From: Candidatus Aminicenantota bacterium
Lineage (GTDB): Bacteria > Acidobacteriota > Aminicenantia > UBA2199
DNA length: 37,973 bases
Direction of reading: 5' to 3'
NCBI GenBank assembly: GCA_020355945.1
Contig: CP070627.1
Coordinates: 8,400,231-8,438,203 of the forward strand
Shown here: positions 1 through 7,302 of the stretch, one piece after another
How the letters are laid out: each line of letters begins with the position of its first letter
How positions within the stretch are numbered: the first letter of the stretch is position 1
Notes under the pieces: generated by a model
Told to the model about the DNA's origin: nothing
Databases searched by the model: none
The model's input: only the letters and a program-made list of their open reading frames with translations
Program-made: the position numbers and the translations under genes

Positions 1-155
1 ATGAAACACTGGAAGATACCCCGGAGATGGTAAACAAAGACCCCTACGGTGACGGCTGGATTTTTAAACTAAAAATGGATAACCCTGATGAATTAAACGA
101 ATTAATGACTGATGAAGATTACGATGAATACCTGAAGGGAATCCAAGAGGAGTAA
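1..155 (+). CDS. gcvH: Glycine cleavage system H protein, C-terminal part
   Basis: This is the 3' end of a gene cut by the window edge: the frame opens at base 3 and gives 50 residues before TAA at 153-155. The residues DTPEMVNKDPYGDGW followed by an acidic tail (DELNELMTDEDYDEYL) are typical of the C-terminus of GcvH, the lipoyl carrier protein of the glycine cleavage complex. The lipoyl-lysine region lies upstream and is not visible. GcvH carries the aminomethyl group from the P-protein to the T-protein in the cytoplasm. The assignment is supported by the next two genes, which encode both halves of the P-protein. The stop codon is 3 bases before the gcvPA start, and its last codons (GAGGAG) can serve as the gcvPA ribosome binding site. 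Confidence 0.9.
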   Translation, partial: ETLEDTPEMVNKDPYGDGWIFKLKMDNPDELNELMTDEDYDEYLKGIQEE

Positions 156-158
156 TGA

Positions 159-1520
159 ATGAGATATTTTCCGTTGACGGATGCGGACAGGGAGGAAATT
201 CGTAATTTCTTGGGAATCAAAGAGACAAAAGAACTGTTTTCCGATATTCCCCGGGATAAAGCCTATTATCCTCTGGATGAGATTCCCCCTGCTGTACCGG
301 AAGATGAACTGATCAAAAAATTTAAGACCATTGCCAAAAGGAATAAATTTTCCGATTATTTAAGCTTCCTGGGTGGCGGCGCTTACCATCACTTTGTACC
401 GGAAGTGGTGAATCACCTCAGCCAAAAGGGTGAATTTTTGACCCCTTACACACCGTATCAACCGGAGGTGAGCCAGGGCAGTTTGCAGGCCATGTTTGAA
501 TATCAAACCATGATGTGCATGTTAACCGGCATGGATGTGGCCAATGCCTCACTTTATGACGGCGGAACCGCCGCGGCTGAAGGTGCGCTGCTGGCAATGC
601 GCAAAGCCCGTAAGAAAAATATTGTATTGGTGGCCCGCAACCTTCACCCCGAATACATCGAAATTATCGAAACCTATATCCGACACCTGGAAGAATACCG
701 GATCCGGTATATCGACTTTGATAGAAAAACAGGAAAAGTCAACCTGGAAGACCTGGAAAAAAAGATATGTACGGAATGCGCCGGTTTTCTTTTTCAATCC
801 CCCAACTTTTTGGGTGTAGTGGAAGAGAGCCAGGAGATTTCGGATATTCTTCACCGTAAAACTGCCTATTCCGTCCAGGTGGTGACAGAAGCCATGTCAC
901 TGCCCTTCCTGGCACCTCCGGGTGAAAAGGGTGTGGATATCGTAGTGGGTGAAGCGCAGAGTTTTGGTCTTCCCCTGGGTTACGGCGGCCCCTATTTGGG
1001 TTTCATGGCAGTTAAAAAAGAATTTATGCGCCAGATGCCGGGACGACTGGTGGGTGAGACTGTGGATGCCGATGGCAGCCGCGGTTACGTGCTGACTCTT
1101 TCCACCCGTGAACAGCACATCAGACGTGAAAAAGCCACCTCCAATATCTGCACCAACCAGGCCTGGTGCGCCCTCAGGGCTGGCATGTACCTGGCTGTCC
1201 TGGGAAAAACCGGGCTGATGAAAATATCCAAAACTAACCACCTTAATACCGCCTATTTCGTCAATGAAATTGCCAGGTTTAACCATATCAATATCAAATA
1301 TAAGAAAAACTTCTTCAACGAAGTGGTGCTGGAAGTGAAACACATGACCGTGGAGGACTTTACCGGGAGGCTGCAAGAGAAAAACATCCTGGTGGGAGTT
1401 CCCTTGAAGTGGTTTTACAAAGACAAAGATTATGCATCTGCGGTCCTGGTCAATTTCACGGAATTGCACAAAAAACCGGATATTGATACCCTCATTCGTG
1501 CCATTGGAGAACTGCAATGA
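159..1520 (+). CDS. gcvPA: Glycine dehydrogenase (decarboxylating) subunit 1
   Basis: The 453-residue protein matches the usual length (about 440-450) of the alpha half of split glycine decarboxylase. With GcvPB it forms the PLP-dependent P-protein, which decarboxylates glycine and loads the aminomethyl moiety onto lipoylated GcvH. Family-typical stretches include the N-terminal FLGGGAYHHFVPEVV, the segment LTPYTPYQPEVSQGSLQAMFE, and GLPLGYGGPYLGFMA in the second half. The start ATG at 159 is preceded by GAGGAG 7 bases upstream. The stop overlaps the gcvPB start by four bases (ATGA), which implies translational coupling and equal dosage of the two halves. The catalytic lysine is on GcvPB, not here, as expected for the split enzyme. 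Nothing looks truncated. Confidence 0.97.
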   Translation: MRYFPLTDADREEIRNFLGIKETKELFSDIPRDKAYYPLDEIPPAVPEDELIKKFKTIAKRNKFSDYLSFLGGGAYHHFVPEVVNHLSQKGEFLTPYTPYQPEVSQGSLQAMFEYQTMMCMLTGMDVANASLYDGGTAAAEGALLAMRKARKKNIVLVARNLHPEYIEIIETYIRHLEEYRIRYIDFDRKTGKVNLEDLEKKICTECAGFLFQSPNFLGVVEESQEISDILHRKTAYSVQVVTEAMSLPFLAPPGEKGVDIVVGEAQSFGLPLGYGGPYLGFMAVKKEFMRQMPGRLVGETVDADGSRGYVLTLSTREQHIRREKATSNICTNQAWCALRAGMYLAVLGKTGLMKISKTNHLNTAYFVNEIARFNHINIKYKKNFFNEVVLEVKHMTVEDFTGRLQEKNILVGVPLKWFYKDKDYASAVLVNFTELHKKPDIDTLIRAIGELQ

Positions 1521-2950
1521 ACAGGCTGCCGGAATTGATATTTAACAAAAGCAGGGAAGGTAAGATCGGGTATTCCTTTTCAGAAACGGAATTCCCGGAT
1601 GACCTTATTGCCCTGGACCGGGAATATCACCGGGATGATATCGAGGATTTTCCCCAACTGTCGGAAGTGGAGATTGTCAGGCATTATACTAATTTATCCC
1701 ATTTGAATTACTCTGTGGATTCGGGATTTTACCCATTGGGTTCCTGCACCATGAAATACAATCCTAAGATCAATGAAGCCATTGCCGGATTCGAGGAATT
1801 TTCCGCGCATCCTTACTCGCCGCTGAAACTGGTGCAGGGGAACTTAGCAATCATCAAAACCCTGGAAGAGTGGTTGATTAAAATTACAGGCATGGTGGGT
1901 TTCACCCTGACCCCGGCAGCTGGGGCCCATGGTGAGTTCGTGGGCATGAAGATCATTCGGCAGTGTCTCAGTGACCGGGGGAATCCCCGCAAGATTGTAT
2001 TGATACCTGACTCTGCCCACGGCACCAATCCCGCGTCTGCTCATTTTGCCGGCTACGAAATCAAAGAGATACCTTCCAATGAAAACGGCATCATTGATGT
2101 AGGGACCCTGGAAGAGCATTTGCACGAAGATGTGGCTGCTTTGATGATGACCAATCCCAATACCCTGGGAATTTTTGAGAAGAACATTATTGAAGTTGCT
2201 GACGTGCTTCACAGGAATGGTTCGTTACTTTACATGGATGGCGCCAATATGAATGCCTTTATGGGGATTGTCAAGCCTGGTGATTTGGGTGTGGATGTGA
2301 TTCATTTGAATCTTCACAAAACCTTTTCTACCCCTCATGGTGGTGGTGGACCCGGTGCCGGTCCCATTGGTGTTGCCCGGGACCTGGTTAAATATCTACC
2401 GGTGCCTGTGGTCACAAAACAAAGTGATGAATATCATGTCTCTTATTTCAACCAGGGTATTGGCCGGATTAAAAACTTTTACGGCAATTTCCTGGTAATG
2501 GTACGGGCGCTGGCATATCTGATGGCCCTGGGCAAAGAAAACCTGAAAAAAGTAGCAGAGGATTCGGTATTAAATGCCAATTATATCCGCAAGGGTCTCG
2601 AAGGGCACCTGGATTTGCCTTATCAATCCAAAACCCTTCATGAAGTGGTCTTTTCCGATAAGGGTTTACCTATCAAAACCATGGATATAGCCAAGCGGTT
2701 GTTGGATTTTGGCATTCATCCGTTCACGGTGTATTTCCCGTTGATTGTGCACGGTGCCATGATGATCGAACCCACGGAAACCGAAAGTAAGGAGAGCCTG
2801 GATGAATTTATCCGGGCCATGAAGGTCATATTAAAAGAAGCGGAGGAGGACCCGGATAAGTTAAGGCATGCTCCTTTCAGGACACCGGTAAAGCGACTGG
2901 ATGAAGTGCGGGCAGCGCGGCAGTTAGTGCTAAGATGGGAGAATAAGTAG
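1517..2950 (+). CDS. gcvPB: Glycine dehydrogenase (decarboxylating) subunit 2
   Basis: The 477-residue protein is the PLP-binding half of split glycine decarboxylase. The segment HLNLHKTFSTPHGGGGPGAG (around residues 264-283) contains the lysine (K268) expected to form the Schiff base with PLP, followed by the family's glycine-rich run. The N-terminal part has YPLGSCTMKYNPKINE, a signature of the GcvPB/GcvP C-terminal half. Length and ends are normal. It overlaps gcvPA by 4 bp. Its downstream neighbour glyQ starts after a short repeat-containing gap. The grouping with glyQ/glyS joins glycine catabolism with glycine charging of tRNA. Confidence is high because both motif content and context agree. 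Confidence 0.97.
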   Translation: MNRLPELIFNKSREGKIGYSFSETEFPDDLIALDREYHRDDIEDFPQLSEVEIVRHYTNLSHLNYSVDSGFYPLGSCTMKYNPKINEAIAGFEEFSAHPYSPLKLVQGNLAIIKTLEEWLIKITGMVGFTLTPAAGAHGEFVGMKIIRQCLSDRGNPRKIVLIPDSAHGTNPASAHFAGYEIKEIPSNENGIIDVGTLEEHLHEDVAALMMTNPNTLGIFEKNIIEVADVLHRNGSLLYMDGANMNAFMGIVKPGDLGVDVIHLNLHKTFSTPHGGGGPGAGPIGVARDLVKYLPVPVVTKQSDEYHVSYFNQGIGRIKNFYGNFLVMVRALAYLMALGKENLKKVAEDSVLNANYIRKGLEGHLDLPYQSKTLHEVVFSDKGLPIKTMDIAKRLLDFGIHPFTVYFPLIVHGAMMIEPTETESKESLDEFIRAMKVILKEAEEDPDKLRHAPFRTPVKRLDEVRAARQLVLRWENK

Positions 2951-2951
2951 G

Positions 2952-2972
2952 TAGTAAGTAGTAAGTAGTAGG
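2952..2972 (+). repeat. Short tandem repeat, TAGTAAG x3
   Basis: Between the gcvPB stop (2950) and the glyQ start (2978) there are three 7-bp units: TAGTAAG, TAGTAAG, TAGTAGG. The gap is almost wholly repeat. TAG and TAA triplets fall in more than one frame, so it would block readthrough between the two genes. The only Shine-Dalgarno-like bases for glyQ (AGG) lie at its 3' edge. Confidence 0.8.
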
Positions 2973-2977
2973 TAAAT

Positions 2978-3832
2978 ATGAGTGTACAAGATATTATTTT
3001 GAAATTGCAAGAATTTTGGGCGCATAATGGGTGTTACATTGCGTCCGGTTATGATAACGAAGTCGGTGCTGGCACCATGACGCCGGACACCTTTTTCAGG
3101 GTATTGGGTAAGAGACCCTGGCGGGTGGCTTACTGGCAGCCTTCGAGGCGGCCGGACGACGGGCGTTATGCCCGGAACCCTACCCGGGTTCAAAAGCACA
3201 ACCAGTTCCAGGTGATCTTAAAACCCGTGCCGGTGGACGGTCAGGTAATGTACCTTAATAGTCTCCAGTATATTGGCGTAGACATCCACAACCACGACAT
3301 CAAGTTTGATGAAGACAATTGGGCTTCTCCCTCACTGGGTGCATGGGGTGTGGGTTGGCAGGTGATGTGTGATGGCCTGGAAATCACTCAATTCACCTAT
3401 TTCCAGCAGGCTGGCGGTATCGAGTTAAACCCCAACTCCCTGGAAATCACCTACGGTATTGAACGATTGGCCGTATTCCTGGATGCAAAGAACTCCTTTT
3501 ACCAACTGGAATGGGGGAATAATGTCACTTACTTCCAATTGCGAAAAGAAGAAGAGCGGCAGTTCTCAATTTATAATTTTGAATATGCGGATATCCAGTT
3601 TTTAAGAAGCATTTACGACCAATACCAGAAGGAAGCCACCCGGTTGGTAGCTGCCGGTCTTTATCTGCCGGCCTTTGATTATGTGCTTAAATGTTCCCAT
3701 ACCTTTAATATACTGGATGCCCGTAAAGCCATATCAGTGGCTGAACGGAATGCTTTTATGGCCACCATGAGAAACCTGGCTGGCGAAATCGCTAAAAAGT
3801 ATATTGAAGCCACAGAAAAAAGGGGAAAATAA
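2978..3832 (+). CDS. glyQ: Glycyl-tRNA synthetase alpha subunit
   Basis: The 284-residue protein is the class II catalytic alpha subunit of the bacterial alpha2beta2 glycyl-tRNA synthetase, which makes glycyl-adenylate and charges tRNA-Gly. Diagnostic stretches are WQPSRRPDDGRYARNPTR (residues 53-70) followed by QFQVILKP, and LEITYGIERLAVF, which match the conserved GlyQ core. The length is typical (about 285-305). The stop shares one base with the glyS start (TAATG), so the subunits are translationally coupled. The ribosome binding site is weak (AGG about 7 bases before ATG), lying in the repeat-filled gap. Confidence 0.97.
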   Translation: MSVQDIILKLQEFWAHNGCYIASGYDNEVGAGTMTPDTFFRVLGKRPWRVAYWQPSRRPDDGRYARNPTRVQKHNQFQVILKPVPVDGQVMYLNSLQYIGVDIHNHDIKFDEDNWASPSLGAWGVGWQVMCDGLEITQFTYFQQAGGIELNPNSLEITYGIERLAVFLDAKNSFYQLEWGNNVTYFQLRKEEERQFSIYNFEYADIQFLRSIYDQYQKEATRLVAAGLYLPAFDYVLKCSHTFNILDARKAISVAERNAFMATMRNLAGEIAKKYIEATEKRGK

Positions 3833-5895
3833 TGAGTGATTTTTTGTTTGAATTAGGTGTGGAAGAAGTCCCTGTGTCTGAAATTAAATCTATTTTGCAT
3901 CAATTGAAACAGAAATTTCAATACAAATTGCAGGAACACCTGGTGGAGTTTAGCCACATTGAAACTGCCGCCACCAATAAGCGGTTTATGATATACATCA
4001 ACAAAATCAATAAAAAAGCCAACGATAAAGAGGAACAGCTAAAAGGCCCGGCTAAACGCATTGCCTACGATGAAAATAATCAACCCACTGTTCCTTTAAA
4101 GAAGTTCATGGAATTCAACCAGGTGGAGCCCGGGGACCTGAGTGAAATGGAAACGCCAAAGGGTATTTACATGGTAGTGAACAAAAAAACAGAAGGACTT
4201 CCTACTTTTGATATCCTCAGGCACATCATCCCGGAGATTCTAAAAGAGTTGATCTTTTCTAAGACCATGGTATGGAATGCATCGCGGGTTCCCTTTGTCA
4301 GGCCCATCAAAACACTATTGGGTCTATTGGAGCACCAGGTGATACCTTTTGAGTTTGCCGGTATCCATTCTGAAAATTTTACCTTTGGGCATATTCTCCT
4401 GTCTGATGAGCCCATAGAAGTCAATTCTTTCAGGGATTACTGCGAAAAGCTGGACAAGAATTTTGTGATTGTCCGGGAAGAAGAACGAAAAGAAAAGATT
4501 ATAAACGAAATAAAAGAAATTGAAGAAGACCAGGGGGCCCATGTTCAATTGGACAATCGCATGCTGGAAGAGTTCATTTATAATAATGAATACCCGGTGG
4601 TATTTTGCGGGAAATTTGAAAAAAAGTACCTTGACTTGCCTGCGGAAATTATCTCCACCTTTATGGTTAAAGAGAAAAAATTGCTCCCGGTCTATGACAA
4701 AAATAAAAATCTTTTAAATATTTTTGTGGGAGTTTCCAACATCCCGGATGAGGGCAGGCATGTGGTAACCGGTAATGAACGGGTTATCAGGGCAACCTTT
4801 GAAGATGCCAAATTCTTCTGGGACAACGACCGTAAAGATGATTTTATTGCTTTGAGAGACCAATTAAAAAATGTCATGTTTCACAAGGACCTGGGTAACT
4901 ATTATGAAAAAACCGAGCGGTTATCCTCCTTCGTGGAATTCCTGCTCAAGGAGACAGGTCTTGAGTATCTTTCCCAGTCTCTTAAAAAAGCAGCCCTTCA
5001 TTGTAAAAATGACCTGGTGACCCGGATGGTGAGGGAGTTTCCATCGCTGCAGGGAATTATGGGCGCTCTTTACATGAAAGAGAAAGGCGAAACAGATAGT
5101 ACGTGGAAATCCGTTTACGGCCATTATGAACCCAAAGGGTTCCATACGGTTCCCCTGGACCATTTAGGCGCCGGTATCCTGTCTATAGCTGATAAAATCG
5201 ATAACATTACCGCGTTTATTTCCAAAGGGATAAAGATTTCAAGTTCCAAAGACCCTTACGGTATTCGCCGGGATGCCAATGGTATCATTAAGATCATTAT
5301 CGATTTTAAATTGGACTTTAACCTGGATGGGCTGATCCGGTTGGCAGCAGCCGAATTTTCCGAAAATGACCAGGACTGCGGCGATCTTATAGAAAAAGTC
5401 AGTGAGTTATTTTTTTCACGACTGGAGAATGTATACAAAGATTTTTTAAAGATCAGGTATGATGTGGTAAACGCTGTTTTAAACCGGGAGGACCTCTGGA
5501 TTTACAGGATGTACTTAAAAGCCGGTGATGTTTCTAAGATCGTGGAGACCGCTTCCATTGAGAGTTTAACCACGCTGCACAAACGTTTAAAAAATATCAT
5601 TAAGGACTCCCCTCCATTCAATGTTTCAGCAGATACCCTGGTGGAAAAGCAAGAAAAGATTTTGTTTGATATTTTCAATGAATCCAGTGACAAAATTGAA
5701 CATTTGTTGTCCAATCATGAGTATCTCCAGGCCTGTTCCCAGTTCCTGGAAATGAAACCGGTGATAGATAATTTTTTTGATAACGTATTGGTAATGGCAG
5801 AGGACCAGAAATTGAGAGAAAATCGCATCGCCCTGGTCCAGCAATTGGATCAACTGCTGTCCCAGATCGCTGATTTCTCACTGGTGGTTGAATAA
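3832..5895 (+). CDS. glyS: Glycyl-tRNA synthetase beta subunit
   Basis: The 687-residue protein begins with SDFLFELGVEEVP, the hallmark N-terminus of GlyS, and has the usual length (about 690). The beta subunit binds tRNA-Gly and is required for activity of the alpha2beta2 enzyme. Other family segments include KGPAKRIAYDENNQPT, VWNASRVPFVRPIK and the DPYGIRRDANGIIKI stretch in the C-terminal half. The C-terminal part is helical, as expected for the anticodon-binding region. It overlaps glyQ by one base. It is the last gene of the glycine block: after its stop the sequence changes to repeat-like intergenic DNA. Confidence 0.97.
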   Translation: MSDFLFELGVEEVPVSEIKSILHQLKQKFQYKLQEHLVEFSHIETAATNKRFMIYINKINKKANDKEEQLKGPAKRIAYDENNQPTVPLKKFMEFNQVEPGDLSEMETPKGIYMVVNKKTEGLPTFDILRHIIPEILKELIFSKTMVWNASRVPFVRPIKTLLGLLEHQVIPFEFAGIHSENFTFGHILLSDEPIEVNSFRDYCEKLDKNFVIVREEERKEKIINEIKEIEEDQGAHVQLDNRMLEEFIYNNEYPVVFCGKFEKKYLDLPAEIISTFMVKEKKLLPVYDKNKNLLNIFVGVSNIPDEGRHVVTGNERVIRATFEDAKFFWDNDRKDDFIALRDQLKNVMFHKDLGNYYEKTERLSSFVEFLLKETGLEYLSQSLKKAALHCKNDLVTRMVREFPSLQGIMGALYMKEKGETDSTWKSVYGHYEPKGFHTVPLDHLGAGILSIADKIDNITAFISKGIKISSSKDPYGIRRDANGIIKIIIDFKLDFNLDGLIRLAAAEFSENDQDCGDLIEKVSELFFSRLENVYKDFLKIRYDVVNAVLNREDLWIYRMYLKAGDVSKIVETASIESLTTLHKRLKNIIKDSPPFNVSADTLVEKQEKILFDIFNESSDKIEHLLSNHEYLQACSQFLEMKPVIDNFFDNVLVMAEDQKLRENRIALVQQLDQLLSQIADFSLVVE

Positions 5896-5903
5896 AATAA
5901 TTA

Positions 5904-5985
5904 GCCACAGAGGACACAGAGGGCACAGAGAAAAAAATTTTTAGCCGCGAAGAACGCGAAGTACCGCGAAGACTTTAAGAGGGAA
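5904..5985 (+). repeat. Intergenic block of two short-unit repeats
   Basis: Directly after glyS there are 2.8 copies of CACAGAGGN (5906-5930), an A/T run, then three copies of CGCGAAG with 2-3 base spacers (5946-5971). No reading frame or RNA gene is visible. The pattern resembles short GC-rich dispersed elements found between genes in many uncultured-bacterium genomes. A related fragment (TTTTAGCC-CGAAG core) appears inverted at 35870-35886 in this window. Confidence 0.6.
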
Positions 5986-6005
5986 CAAGGGGGCTTGCCC
6001 CCTTG
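5986..6005 (+). terminator. Perfect 8-bp hairpin downstream of glyS, possible terminator
   Basis: CAAGGGGG (5986-5993) and CCCCCTTG (5998-6005) form an 8-bp perfect stem with a 4-base loop (CTTG), 90 bases after glyS. It is not followed by a T-run on either strand, so it is not a canonical intrinsic terminator. It may instead be part of the repeat element beside it, or an mRNA 3'-end stabiliser for the glycine operon. Confidence 0.35.
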
Positions 6006-6033
6006 AAAAGGAAGAAAAGGTGCCAGGCAAAAA

Positions 6034-7296
6034 ATGAATGATAAAACCGGAACATGCCCGGAATGTGGTTCTATTATTCCCGATAATGCAGGAAAATGCG
6101 AATGCGGACATCAATTACCTGTTAAAAAAAATGCATTATATTCACCTGGTATGGGCATAATGAAATTCCTTGCCAATGGTTTTCGTGCGTATGGAATGGC
6201 ATGGAAATCGTTCCTTATTCATAGTGTCATTTACACCATCGCAACCCAGATATTTAATCCTGGTTTTGGGATATTACCAAATATACTTAGCCTGGAAGAT
6301 GCCACACCACCTACCACGTTAGGAGGAATTTGCATTTTCATTTTACTCACTTTTACCACTTTAGCCTTCACATTAAACGCTCATCGATCGACTGAGGGGA
6401 AAAAAATAGGATTTATCGAAAGTTATGCGCTGGCGCTTCGCCTATATGGAAGATATTTTTTCGCAGTATCTCTCTTTTTTGTCGGGCTCTCTATTGTCTC
6501 AATCCCTTTAAATTTATGGCTCGAATATTATATCCCGGATTCTTCCGATTCTATTGTAATGTCTTCTTTCATCCAATTATTTGGAGTATTGATTTTGATT
6601 ATTCCAATGATTAACTGGAGCAGCCGGTATGCTTTTACCCCTTATGCAGCAATTATTGAAGATCGCGACATAAAGGGAGCATTTACCAGGAGTGACTATC
6701 TTACTAAAAATAAAGTTTTTGGTGTTGCCTTCAGGGAAAGCTGGGTTGGCTTTTGTTTTTTTATTGCAATTGTGATACCACTGGTATTAATCGGATGGTT
6801 TATCACTTATATATTGCTAAAATTAGGGATATCATATTTCACGGCCCTGGGAGCTGCCTATACTTTTGCTGAGACCATATGGGTAGGATTATTTATCGTT
6901 TTCAATGTATTATATTTAAAGAGCTTAGCCTTAGAAGATACCCTTGCCAAAGCAAAAGACAAGTCCCCGCCAGAAAAAAAAGAGTCCTCGTCAAAATTTC
7001 ATCCGGCGGTCATCTTATTCCCGGTGATAGATATCATTGGCAAATTATACGTACCCCTGTTAAAAGCAATTTTTGAAAAGTTAAAGCCCCGGTTAAAATC
7101 TTTTTTTGAACAAAATGGTAAATTCAGCAAAGACGTTGAAGAGGATAAATTTCCCAAAAAAGAGGATGTTCCTGAATACTTTGACGATGAAGAATTGAAA
7201 GACAGACAGTTGAAAAAGGTGAAAAAGGTGAAAAAGAAAAAGGTGCCGGACAAAAAAACCATAAAAACCGTTCAATATTTTGAAGATGACGGATAA
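6034..7296 (+). CDS. Zinc-ribbon multi-pass membrane protein, unknown function
   Basis: This 420-residue protein starts with a small zinc ribbon (C8-x2-C11 and C22-x-C24) of the kind found at the cytoplasmic end of bacterial membrane proteins. About six hydrophobic membrane segments follow, near residues 57-77, 97-115, 142-163, 178-198, 238-262 and 275-300. The C-terminal tail (about 310-420) is highly charged and ends in a lysine-rich run (KKVKKVKKKK). I do not recognise a named family; the layout resembles zinc-ribbon/DUF-type membrane proteins of the glycerophosphodiester phosphodiesterase membrane-domain kind, without certainty. It converges on the large minus-strand cluster, its stop lying 6 bases from that cluster's last stop. 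It shares the zinc-ribbon theme with two proteins of that cluster, so it may be linked to it, but that is inference. Confidence 0.75.
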   Translation: MNDKTGTCPECGSIIPDNAGKCECGHQLPVKKNALYSPGMGIMKFLANGFRAYGMAWKSFLIHSVIYTIATQIFNPGFGILPNILSLEDATPPTTLGGICIFILLTFTTLAFTLNAHRSTEGKKIGFIESYALALRLYGRYFFAVSLFFVGLSIVSIPLNLWLEYYIPDSSDSIVMSSFIQLFGVLILIIPMINWSSRYAFTPYAAIIEDRDIKGAFTRSDYLTKNKVFGVAFRESWVGFCFFIAIVIPLVLIGWFITYILLKLGISYFTALGAAYTFAETIWVGLFIVFNVLYLKSLALEDTLAKAKDKSPPEKKESSSKFHPAVILFPVIDIIGKLYVPLLKAIFEKLKPRLKSFFEQNGKFSKDVEEDKFPKKEDVPEYFDDEELKDRQLKKVKKVKKKKVPDKKTIKTVQYFEDDG

Positions 7297-7302
7297 AATG
7301 AG

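Noticed and set aside
5986..6005. Strong intrinsic terminator after glyS
   Set aside because: The stem is perfect but no T-run follows on either strand; I list it only as a low-confidence possible terminator.
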